DNA of 54,672 nucleotides from positions 1-54,672 of the forward strand of contig JABANP010000359.1 in the NCBI GenBank assembly GCA_013115135.1. Direction: 5' to 3'. The notes beneath the pieces are model-generated. The model did not search any database and was not told the origin of the DNA. It worked only from the letters and a program-made list of their open reading frames with translations. Origin of the DNA: Perkinsus olseni (Eukaryota > Perkinsozoa > Perkinsida > Perkinsidae). Positions 1 through 9,100 of the stretch are shown piece after piece (positions within the stretch are counted from its first letter, which is position 1; each line of letters opens with the position of its first letter). Both the position numbers and the translations under genes were made by a program.

Positions 1-2
1 AT

Positions 3-1952
3 GTTTGTGCATTGGTGGACTCTGGTGCAGCGGTCGCGATGATTCGCGAAGAGCTGGCATCCCGACTATATCAAGAGGGGATTATCGAACGTCGGAAGAT
101 TAAGCCAGTGATTATCACGTGTGCGAATCATACATCGCGAACTGTTGATGAGGAATGTATCCTTCAAGTATCGTTATCTCGGGGATCAGAGGGTCGTGCC
201 AGCTTCTATATTCCAGCGCTGGCGGTTAAGGATTTGAGCTATCCTATCATACTGGGTCGAGTCGCATTACGTATAGTTGGTGCGAAATTATTATATTCCT
301 TAGAGGATGATGAGGCGAGTAAGATTCAATCTTCATTGAAAGAAGAGATAGTGGAGCGACCTAGTCCTACACAGTATGTAGAAGAGAAGGGAGCGCCATC
401 ATCAGATGTACCAGTTATTGATATCGCGCAGATAGAGGTTAGTTGCTCAGAGGAAGAGGAATGCGTCAAAAATTTAGAAGATGATATTATCAGAGAAGAG
501 GAGCCTCAGTCGGCGAACTTACCGTTGAGAGGGAGCAGTAGAACCACATTAGAAGAACAGGTTGAGAAATTATTGGTAGATATTCCTCCCGAGGCAGATT
601 TTTATGCTACAGCGCTGTCTCGCATTCATGATCATGGCCCCTTTCCTCTTCCTAATGCTCTTGAGTATACTGTGCAGCTCAAGACATTGGAAGAACTGGA
701 ACACGAAGAAGGGCATGATGCAGCAGTTCCGGATATCCCACTGCAGCAGTATCGATTTTATATCGATTGGCCGGAAAAGGTTGAGAAGAAGAGGGAATTG
801 GAAAGAGACTATGACGTCAGAGGTAGCTGGCGTCCGACGGGATTGATTCAACGTTTGTCGAATGAGGAACGCATAAAATGGCAGGAGGAATTATCTATGT
901 ATTTCAATCGCCATTGGTGGGTGGACACTGGGATTCCCGTACCGGATAGAGAGAGCAGTATCCAATTTGCCACCTGCTTTCCTGTGGTATCTCTCAGGAA
1001 AGTTACCACCCCAGTGCGGCCATGTCTCGATTGCCGAGTAATAAATCGGCAGTACCCATCAGCTCACAATCGGAGGAATTCAACGCACTGTGCGATTCAG
1101 CAGTTGCAGGGATTATTACAACCAGCGTGGAGAGTGGAGCAGATGGATTTGAGTAAGGCGTATTATCGCCTTGCTATCGGCCGCGAATTACTGATCGATT
1201 GCGGAGATATGACTTTGAAGATGACGAGGCGATTAGCGTTTGGACTATCGTCTGGTCCAGCCTCCTTAGAAGGAGTGGTAGATATACTGTTCACCGTTCT
1301 TAGATATAAACACCCCCATATCCGAACGGTGAGAATTATGGATGACTTCCTCATCCTCTCCCGGAATGAGGAAGAGAGGCAGGCATGGAACGCGGATATG
1401 TTCCAGCTGTTAGCTAGATGCGGCTTTGAGATTCCCGACTCGAAGCGCAGTATGTGGAAAGAGGATTCTCCGCAGAAGTGGTTAGGAGTGAAGTGGAGAT
1501 GGGATAGTACCAAGGGGAACTTATTTGTCGATCGCCCAGAAATCAAGATTGATGAGAGCATCGAATCTAGAAGAGGTTATTTTGCCAACGCTGGCAAATT
1601 TCTGGAGCTGACCAAAAGCTCAGCAGAGGCACAGTGTAGAGGACACTGTGATATTGTTCGACAGTTATCGGGTCGAGCAGAGAATTCTTGGGACAGTACT
1701 TTACCGAAAGATGTGAGGGATAAATGCGATCTTCATCTGAGAGCAGCTGAAGAGTTATGGCAACAGATTGATCAGAGGGTCCCGTTAATATCAGGAGTGA
1801 AAACCGTCCGACTATTTACTGATGCTTCGTCAAAAGGATATGGGATAGAATTCTGGGCACCAGAAAGAGAATTATATGGAGCTTTCCGCTCCAGAAAGGG
1901 AGGAGAAGAGGAGTCAAGAGTCGCTCCCGGAGTCGTTCGATTAATAACTTAG
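3..1952 (+). pseudogene. 5'-truncated Gag-Pol (PR-RT-RNase H) of LTR family A
   Basis: This is the protease to RNase H part of a retrotransposon polyprotein. The frame is already open at the left window edge, so the true start lies outside. In order it shows the aspartic protease motif VDSGAAVAMI (residues about 4-14 from the edge), a reverse transcriptase with the active-site box IMDDF near 1339-1353, and an RNase H start VRLFTDASS near 1806. It is nearly identical to the complete element at 5989-12230 but lies on the opposite strand. The match stops abruptly at about 1913, inside RNase H after the bases GAAGAGGAG. The last 13 codons are unrelated read-through into the neighbouring element. 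The integrase is missing, so this copy is a truncated relic. The family assignment is firm; the breakpoint is read by eye and may be off by a few bases. Confidence 0.9.
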
Positions 1953-2281
1953 TCGATCGGGAGTGTGGGGTGAGGACTAACAGGTCGAAAACCCGGCCCG
2001 AGAGGTTGAGTATAGGCTCACCACTCACGGGTTTCCGACCGATAGTCACATTACCTCCTTTGAGAGGCCCAACGCCTCGAAAGAGGGGCCCCCCTCGGAA
2101 GGTAATGTCTCCCCAAAACTCACCCTACACTACCGGGTACATAGAATGGAATCCGTTGCCGCGGATGTGGCCTCGTGTTTGACCTCTCCAGCAAGACGGG
2201 GCCACACCTCACTCCCCAAACTCCGCGACGCAACACCGGATTCCGCTGAGACTAACATGCATGGAGAACCCACTTGGTTCC

Positions 2282-3346
2282 CTAACCAAGAATCTTCCTC
2301 GCGTGATCCCTACATCTCTTCTTCAACCCTTCTTCGGCGTACTGTTCCCAGGTGGACGACCTCCAATTTCCTCTCATCTTTATCTCCGAATCCGACACAT
2401 TCTTCACAGCCAGGGCCGCAGCTCCGGTCCTTCGCAGCGAATGTTTCGTTATCGCGTCCACATTCCATTCTGTGCACTGGAACGGGAACTCTTGGCGTAT
2501 GAATTCTCTGAGGGCGTTGGAGAAAGTCGACGACTTTAAGCCTGGGAAAAGATAGCCCGCCTTTCCCTCGGACTTTCGCTTCATTTTTGTAACCCAATGC
2601 GCAGCACACCAATTCACTGAGCAAAAGGCACCCTCCGAGCACGACATCTCCCTCTCTTCATAGAATTGGGTCTTGGTGTTGAAGAAACGCGCTTTCACTA
2701 GCAGTCCTTCCAACCCGTAGACATACTCGATGTCCTCTACTCTCCAAGTAGCGATTTGGTCGAACCGCAATAAGTTCACGCATCCCAAGAGAGCCGCCGA
2801 TCTGACTTGGTCCTTGTATGACTGGAATTCGACTCTCATGTTCTTTAAAGCTTGGAGGCAGGAATCCGGGAGGCATGCAGCTCGTTTCGGAGGAACTTTC
2901 TTCTCACTCAGGACGTTGTCCGCCGCGGTCAAAGCCCTCGCGATAGTCGCGTTATCGCTAGCAGATAGCACTCCACCGGTCCTTATGTGTGATACTGATC
3001 TTACTGCGCTTACGTATTGTCTGATCGTTTGACCTCTCACAGTCCCACCCATTGTTAAGCCCCTAATGAAGGATACCAAGTTCCTCGCAGTAGCCTCCTG
3101 CCCTTTCCGAATCTTGCCGTGTCCGCGCTCGTAGAGGCGGACAGGAGTTTCGTACTGAGCCATGGTGGAAGGGCGTAGGGACTTGGCCAAGAAGTCCACA
3201 TTCCGCTCCTCCACCTCCCTTGTAGACAAGTGCTCCTCTACTTTGAAGAACCGCTGAAGGGCCGTCGAGGTCGAGTGTTTGGCCGCCATAAGGATTGCAG
3301 AACGGTGAATACCTACGCTATCCGGGACAACAGAGACACATGTCAC
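2282..3346 (-). CDS. Tyrosine recombinase of the YR retroelement
   Basis: A 354-aa protein expected to integrate circular cDNA by site-specific recombination, replacing the DDE integrase of LTR elements. The catalytic series of tyrosine recombinases can be read in order: Arg in LLRFDQI near residue 195, the H-x-x-R box HSLR near residue 302, Trp in RGNW near 330 and the nucleophile Tyr in WEQY near 341. The N-terminal half (about 40-150) fits the helical core-binding domain of phage-integrase-like enzymes. It lies 188 bases downstream of the RT ORF on the same strand, with a pyrimidine tract and AG between them that could serve as a trans-splice acceptor. The frame is open throughout with no missing catalytic residue, so the copy could still be active. 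The first ATG gives an untypical N-terminus, and an internal Met near residue 20 is a possible alternative start. Confidence 0.88.
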   Translation of the reverse strand: MTCVSVVPDSVGIHRSAILMAAKHSTSTALQRFFKVEEHLSTREVEERNVDFLAKSLRPSTMAQYETPVRLYERGHGKIRKGQEATARNLVSFIRGLTMGGTVRGQTIRQYVSAVRSVSHIRTGGVLSASDNATIARALTAADNVLSEKKVPPKRAACLPDSCLQALKNMRVEFQSYKDQVRSAALLGCVNLLRFDQIATWRVEDIEYVYGLEGLLVKARFFNTKTQFYEEREMSCSEGAFCSVNWCAAHWVTKMKRKSEGKAGYLFPGLKSSTFSNALREFIRQEFPFQCTEWNVDAITKHSLRRTGAAALAVKNVSDSEIKMRGNWRSSTWEQYAEEGLKKRCRDHARKILG

Positions 3347-3509
3347 TTCGATACTATGAATGACTCACATTAGACGTCGGCTTATCAATTGTGAGTCACG
3401 CGTCAATCGGAGCTACCCTCGATCCCGCACCGCGTCATCCGCTACCCCTTCCCCCAATACAACTCGTGGCTGATCAGAAACTAAGGCTATTCTCATGAGC
3501 ATGGGGGAA

Positions 3510-3528
3510 CTCAGAAAGAAAAAAAAAC
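3510..3528 (-). promoter_or_regulatory. Candidate trans-splice acceptor before the recombinase ORF
   Basis: On the minus strand the gap between the RT stop and the recombinase start contains a run of nine T followed by CTTTCTGAG, that is, a strong pyrimidine tract ending in AG. In SL trans-splicing organisms such tracts separate the cistrons of polycistronic transcripts. That the element uses it to release a recombinase mRNA is inference. Confidence 0.35.
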
Positions 3529-3534
3529 ATTATT

Positions 3535-5931
3535 TCAAGTGCAACGGAGTATCACTGGTAGGCTCGCGAGACTGACGTACTTCCAAGAGGGAGGGATGAT
3601 AGGCCGGATCTTCGACTTCGCGTGCCTGCTTAAGTAATCCGCTCCTACATTCTCGGTTCCCGGCAAGTATTGGGCCGTGAGCCGGGTACTCCACTCATGT
3701 ACCCAGCTCAACACTCTTCTCATCGGGGCCGATCTGGCCTTCCACGCAGCTATTACTCCGATGGCTCCTGTGTTGTCACTAAACGCGTGTAGAGTCACGC
3801 CGCACGCTTTTACTCTCGGTCCTTCGCCGATCTCTAATGCGATTGCCCCCGTGGCAATCCCGACGAGCTCCAAGCATGACATATCACCCGTGCTCGCAGT
3901 GGACGGGGCGTCTGTGCCTAACCCCTCTAGGACCCACTGCCACACTTCTGGGTCGTCGTTGATATTGATGTTGTACCAATACCCTCTAGCTGGATCCTCA
4001 AAACTAACTACATAGCCCGCTATTCCATACAGGCAGGCGTCACACACGACTGCCCACCTCTCTGCCTCTGTGCTCGGTAGAGTTATCCGGTAAGGCTCAC
4101 CTTCGGGATCCAACCAAGAAGCGAAACGTTTCAAATCCCTCCTGAGCGATTCATTCCATGGGACTGTTCGCAATCCCTTATTCTGGAGAGACGAAGTGGC
4201 ATATAATGACGCCAAAGCGGAGCGCCATGTCCTCATCACTTGACTACACCATGCCAATTTTCCCTGAATCTTACTCAGCCGCCGCAGATCGACCCTTTCT
4301 GCCTCTAATATCCCTCGTATTTCCTCGGAATATCGCCGTCGTTTTTCACATGGGACGCTGATGCACGGCGCTCCCTCGCGGTGGTGTGGAAGATCAATAC
4401 GCCAGCCAATCACCCGAGCATCGGAACGGAGGAAATGTACCTTCTTGAACTCCACTATCAACCCGCAGGCTACCACGATCAGCACTAGAGCTACCAACTC
4501 CAGTACAGAGCTCAGCAACCAAGTCGAATCATCTATATACACCAAGCCCTTAGGCCTTCTTCCGCCACTCCCCTTCCCGTGACGCCGGCTGGCGAGGATG
4601 CCTAAGATCCTCTTTTGGAAACGATGCAGACAACCATTTAATCGTTGAAAAATACTCCCGCTCGATACTAAACCGAACGGTACATTATTCTCCAGCAGAA
4701 TCTCTTGTGAATGCCCGGTACTCGTACCACTCTTATCTTGCTCTTTGGGGTCGAGACAGTCGAGTGGTGGAACTAGTGTCAGATAGCCTCGCTCCCGCCG
4801 CGCAACACTTACGAGCCGATACGCTCCTCGTATGTCGTACTCGCCGACACTCGGTTGTGCCGGGCACTCAGCATCACCCAGCAATTGTTTGACGTGCGTA
4901 AGTGACGGGAGGGCGATTGTGGTCCGCATCTGCTCCTTAATCTTCGAGTTTATGCCACTTTCCCGAAAATTACTGATCAGACGCACGCGATCGTGCTTCG
5001 GCGTTTTCCAAATAGGACTTAACCTAGTCAATCCCTTCACCTGTCTCGCTTCGTCCCCGGACAACGATCGAAGGTTACGGTGTTCCATCCTTCCTAGGTC
5101 CAACTCTATGCGGAGTTGCTCTCTCGTTAGACGCCTCATCTCGCCGTCTTCTACCGGCTTGGGGTGCGGGATCGCTGAACCGTCGTAGCCGCTCCAACGT
5201 ATGCCTTTGAACTCCCCTTCCTTCAAGGCTCTGTTCAGGTAGGGAGGCCATAAATCTTCATCCTCTAGAAGGTTAGCTGCTTCTATTCCCACTGGCGACC
5301 CGCCATCGCCCATGACAGCGTAGCATATATTCAGGTCGTCGCTCACTCCTTCTTCGCTGGTGGCGCGTAGCAAACACTCGATTAATCGGCCTCTCACCGG
5401 CGAAGTCGCGGAGGCTACGCTGAGTAGCGTACTGGCCTCTCCCATGCCCTCACGAGATAATACATCGGCTAGCCTTCTCGCCAACCTCTCGCCTATCTTG
5501 GTTATCCCAAGCTCTTCCCATCTAGCGCTCAGCTCTTCTTGCTGCACTCGATTTCTTGCTTCGAAGTCGTGTAAAAACTCGGCGACACCCGGTTCCGAGG
5601 ACCACCGTAGAGTCTCCTCCCATACACAATCTGCCAAGGCGTCCGCAACCTTAACATTTCTGTCACTCACGACGACGGGTCCTTTCCACTGGTTGGCCGC
5701 CGGGACCCCCGTGCCATCTACCATGCTTGTAGTGTCCCTATACGTATACAGCACGTCTCGCGCATGCTTGATCCAATCAATGCGGTCCTCCTGCTTGGGC
5801 AAGTCAGGGTTGGCGGGGCTGGCGACGGGGCTGGCTAACTCTTCGACCGCGAGGCCGCCGCTTGACTTCTTCTTCTTCCACTTGGCGCGTTTCTCCCGGA
5901 GTTTCTCCCTCGAACGCTTCCGACTCGGCAT
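3535..5931 (-). CDS. Reverse transcriptase-RNase H of the YR retroelement
   Basis: A 798-aa protein. Residues 3-24 are almost all Lys/Arg (MPSRKRSREKLREKRAKW) and look like a nuclear localisation signal. RT motif A is EYDIRGAY near residue 364 and the catalytic box is YIDD near 464, preceded by NNVPFGLVSS. RNase H follows, with VCDACLYGIAGYVV near 628 and HAFSDNTGA near 720, and a DIRS-like ending PGTENVGADYLSRH. There is no protease, Cys-His knuckle or integrase. The start at 5931 is chosen because it is the first ATG, 21 bases after a complete spliced-leader sequence, which is exactly how a trans-spliced mRNA would begin. The recombinase ORF lies downstream on the same strand. The ORF is intact, with no frameshift seen. 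Confidence 0.9.
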   Translation of the reverse strand: MPSRKRSREKLREKRAKWKKKKSSGGLAVEELASPVASPANPDLPKQEDRIDWIKHARDVLYTYRDTTSMVDGTGVPAANQWKGPVVVSDRNVKVADALADCVWEETLRWSSEPGVAEFLHDFEARNRVQQEELSARWEELGITKIGERLARRLADVLSREGMGEASTLLSVASATSPVRGRLIECLLRATSEEGVSDDLNICYAVMGDGGSPVGIEAANLLEDEDLWPPYLNRALKEGEFKGIRWSGYDGSAIPHPKPVEDGEMRRLTREQLRIELDLGRMEHRNLRSLSGDEARQVKGLTRLSPIWKTPKHDRVRLISNFRESGINSKIKEQMRTTIALPSLTHVKQLLGDAECPAQPSVGEYDIRGAYRLVSVARRERGYLTLVPPLDCLDPKEQDKSGTSTGHSQEILLENNVPFGLVSSGSIFQRLNGCLHRFQKRILGILASRRHGKGSGGRRPKGLVYIDDSTWLLSSVLELVALVLIVVACGLIVEFKKVHFLRSDARVIGWRIDLPHHREGAPCISVPCEKRRRYSEEIRGILEAERVDLRRLSKIQGKLAWCSQVMRTWRSALASLYATSSLQNKGLRTVPWNESLRRDLKRFASWLDPEGEPYRITLPSTEAERWAVVCDACLYGIAGYVVSFEDPARGYWYNININDDPEVWQWVLEGLGTDAPSTASTGDMSCLELVGIATGAIALEIGEGPRVKACGVTLHAFSDNTGAIGVIAAWKARSAPMRRVLSWVHEWSTRLTAQYLPGTENVGADYLSRHAKSKIRPIIPPSWKYVSLASLPVILRCT

Positions 5932-5952
5932 CTCCGATGAGGGGAAAAAACC

Positions 5953-5974
5953 CTTGAGCCAAGATGGCTACGGA
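5953..5974 (-). other. Spliced-leader sequence (22 nt) at the 5' end of the YR element
   Basis: Read on the minus strand, these 22 bases are T, C and then CGTAGCCATCTTGGCTCAAG. This fits the dinoflagellate leader DCCGTAGCCATTTTGGCTCAAG with one T-to-C change, which I recall as the perkinsid form. It is not followed by an SL-RNA donor but by GGTTTTTTCCCC and the RT start codon. It is therefore a processed leader copied back into DNA with an mRNA, not an SL RNA gene. Confidence 0.85.
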
Positions 5975-5988
5975 CATATCAGAGTATA

Positions 5989-6174
5989 TGTTGAGATTAT
6001 AGATAACGCAACATGACAACTTGAGCCAAGATGGCTACCTTAGTAACCGACCTCTCCTCTAGAACCTCTGATAATAAGTGCCTCTGTAAACCTCTAATGA
6101 CAATAGCTGACGGCAAGACTACATGATCTTGCACTCTTGCTATTCCTCTACAATCAATATATAAATACTCAACA
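5989..6174 (-). repeat. 3' LTR of family A element
   Basis: A 186-bp LTR bounded by TG...CA with a 7-bp inverted terminus (TGTTGAG/CTCAACA). In transcription order it starts with a TATA-like stretch (TATTTATATATTG). About 30 bp before its end it carries a 19-nt spliced-leader match. Confidence 0.93.
6020..6038 (-). other. Spliced-leader-like sequence inside the 3' LTR
   Basis: The minus strand reads GTAGCCATCTTGGCTCAAG, the last 19 nt of the leader. The first three leader bases are replaced (AAG instead of DCC). It is followed by TTGTCATGTTGCG, not by a GT donor, so it is a processed leader and not an SL RNA gene. Confidence 0.8.
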
Positions 6175-6190
6175 TCTCGGCCCCCCAAGG
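6175..6190 (-). promoter_or_regulatory. Polypurine tract of family A element
   Basis: On the minus strand, TTGGGGGGCCGAGA abuts the first base of the 3' LTR. A short G-rich purine run directly before the 3' LTR is where plus-strand priming occurs in LTR elements. It lies just after the Gag-Pol stop at 6197. Confidence 0.7.
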
Positions 6191-6196
6191 TGGCGG

Positions 6197-9100
6197 CTAT
6201 AGAGCAGACACCTTCCTAGAAGATTCGACAGAAAGCTGAGTAGGGCTCTCCAGCTTGAGAACGGAGACTCCCTTAGGGTTGACAGCAACAGTAGCGGGAA
6301 TCTCTGGGGGACCTCCAACTCTTAATATACCATCGGAAGTGAAGTACATCGGTACGACAGTTCGATGGTCCTCTAACAGCTTATATTCATGGACAAGAAA
6401 GAAATTATCATTGGTCCATGATATCTTACTACCAACCCTCACCGTACCATCTTCATCTTTCCAGGCTAAGAAAGGATGACCAGAAGACACAATTCTCACT
6501 CTCCTCTTTGGTGGAAGGCCTTCAGTGGTAGGTGGAGATGATAGATCTCTTCTCTTATGACCTCTTGAAGTGGATGTCGGCACACGATCTTCTTCTTCTG
6601 ATATATAAAAAGGCTTGATGTGATCCTTATGAAAGACTTGTCGTGTACCATCCGAAAGCTGTACCTCATAACACTGCTCGCCGATAGGATTCATAATGGT
6701 ACCTCTTATCCATTGTGAATCTAATTTATGTTGGGGCTTACGATATATGTAGACTGATTCTCCTCGAACATAATGTTCTCGGACCTCTGGGCCTCTACTC
6801 TTCTCTCTCGATCTCGTCCACGCGTCAGACCAAACATTTAACAGCTGTCGACGATGACGATCTAATCGAGATACCTCTGAGAGTACAGCTGACGTTCTAA
6901 TCTTATTAGGATACGAAATAAATGACACGATGTTCTCATGGGTAAGCGGCTCCTGCAGAACTTGACTTCGCAATGACACATCAAAAGGGAGCCTCAACTT
7001 AAACCCGAAGAGAATCTCATGCGGAGAGATGCCGAGCTCCGGATCCGGCACGGAGTTCAGGCGGCCTTCCGCAATAGATAATAAATCGACCCAAGAAGCT
7101 CTCTGACGACTCTTGAGTAAACGGCGTAATGAATCCCCAATTGTTCTATGCTGGCGTTCATAGAACCCCCCCGATGCCGGATGGGCAACGGGTAATACTA
7201 TATGACGAGCAGAGTATAAACAACAAAGGGCATCAAATCTGGGAGACAGAGTAAACTGCCGTCCCTGATCACTTATAAAGGTAGATGGAGTTCCAAACCT
7301 CAGCAGAACTTGTGTTTCTATTACTCTGCATATAGTATTAGTACTTATATCTGCCAGCGGGAACAAAAGGGTAAATCGACTTAGTAAATCTGTACACGTC
7401 AACACCCACCTCTCTCCCTTAGAACTGGGGAGCAGTGGCCCTACTATATCGAGCCCCAAGACTTCGAAAGGCTCACTAGGGGTCCATAGATGGGCCTCAT
7501 GCTGACGCTTAAGAAAGGAAGCTGACACTTGACAAGGATGACAGCTTCGAATGACCGACTTGACATCGGCTCGACTACGTGGCCACCAGAACAAACGACG
7601 CAAATAGCGATGAGTTGAATTCACCGCCGGATGACCTCTAAGATCATGATAATATTTAATCAACTCAACTGGTAGCCGCGAATATTTCGACTTCGGCAAT
7701 ACTATTCTAACATCATCTTCATCATCAACGGGATCCTTTTTACATAGGACATCATTATGAAGGAAGGCGTTCTCACCATAATAGACGACTGCTGGAGAGA
7801 CGGAGCGTTTCTTCTTCGACAGATCGGCTCCTTCTTCTAGTAGATGACGCACTTCACTACATAGGGGATCCTTCTCCTGCTCTCTAATCAAGAACCTTCT
7901 TATCAGCTCATGCCTCGGAGTAGCTGAATCTCCTTTCCAAGCATGAAAGGTCTTATCAAGATTGTAATAGGTTTTCAGAGATGGTACATTCTCGAGAGTA
8001 GGTAGTAGTAGAGAGTGAGGGTAGTAGAGATCAAAAACCTCAAAGGCCAACAACGGGACCTCACTATCGTCAATGGCGACTGTTAGGTCTATAGCAGTTA
8101 GAGGCACGTCACGACTGGCGTGAATACTCAGAAGCTCTCGAGAAAAGGGAATATCATCAATAATTCTTGATAAGATGTCAACTCGTTTAGTAAAGAATGA
8201 AGTATTGGGATGATGAATAAATGATACTGAGATACTCATCGTCTTCAACTCGGCTATAATATCATCCGTGCAATCACGGATCCGACGAGTGGCCAACCAC
8301 TCAATCCCCTTCAACTTCCTCTCAGGTCCTCCCATTCTTCTGATCGCTGTGAATGAATCACTTCCCAGCACTATCGTTCGCAAAGATCTCCACCAATTCC
8401 TCTCGAATTGTTGACATAACGCCGTCAGACTCTGAAGAATTGCGAACATCTCACGGCGATTCGCATGCCAGGCCTCGGCGCGATCAGGGAATAGGTGGGC
8501 TTCTCCATAGATAGATACCCATTCCTCTCTCTCCTCTTCTCCTCCCCCCTCTCTGGAGCGGAAAGCTCCATATAATTCCCTTGCTGGTGCCCAGAACTCT
8601 ATCCCATATCCCCTTGATGAAGCATCAGTAAATAGTCGAACGGTTTTCACTCCCGATATCAACGGGACCCTCTGATCAATCTGTTGCCATAAATCTTCAG
8701 CTGCTTTCAGATGAAGATCGCATTTATCCCTCACATCTTTCGGTAAGATACCGTCCCAAGAATTCTCTGCTCGACCCGATAACTGTCGAACAATATCACA
8801 GTGTCCTCTACACTGTGCCTCTGCTGAGCTCTTGGTCAGCTCCAGAAATTTGCCAGCGTTGGCAAAATAACCTCTTCTAGATTCGATGCTCTCATCAATC
8901 TTGATTTCTGGGCGATCGACAAATAAGTTCCCCTTGGCACTATCCCATCTCCACTTCACTCCTAACCACTTCTGCGGAGAATCCTTCTCCCACATACTGC
9001 GCTTCGAGTCGGGAACCTCGAAGCCGCATTTCGCTAATAGCTGGAACATATCCGCGTTCCATGCCTGCCTCTCTTCCTCATTCCGGGAAAGGATGAGGAA

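Larger units (their letters stand above)
1914..5974 (-). mobile_element. Tyrosine-recombinase (DIRS/Ngaro-like) retroelement
   Basis: A minus-strand element with two ORFs in the order RT/RNase H then tyrosine recombinase. This combination is characteristic of YR retrotransposons (DIRS, Ngaro, PAT) and is not found in LTR or LINE elements. No gag ORF is recognisable. I found no split direct repeats or inverted termini by eye, so the ends are provisional. The right limit is the spliced-leader copy at 5953-5974. The left limit is where homology to the truncated family A copy stops. About 370 bases of possible 3' UTR (1914-2281) follow the recombinase stop. Confidence 0.75.

Noticed and set aside
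1163..1561. Minus-strand ORF of 132 codons
   Set aside because: It is the antisense of the RT in the family A fragment. The same antisense ORF appears at 8886-9284 over the complete copy, so it is a shadow.
5953..5974. An SL RNA gene
   Set aside because: The leader is not followed by a GT donor plus a structured SL RNA body; it runs straight into the RT 5' UTR.
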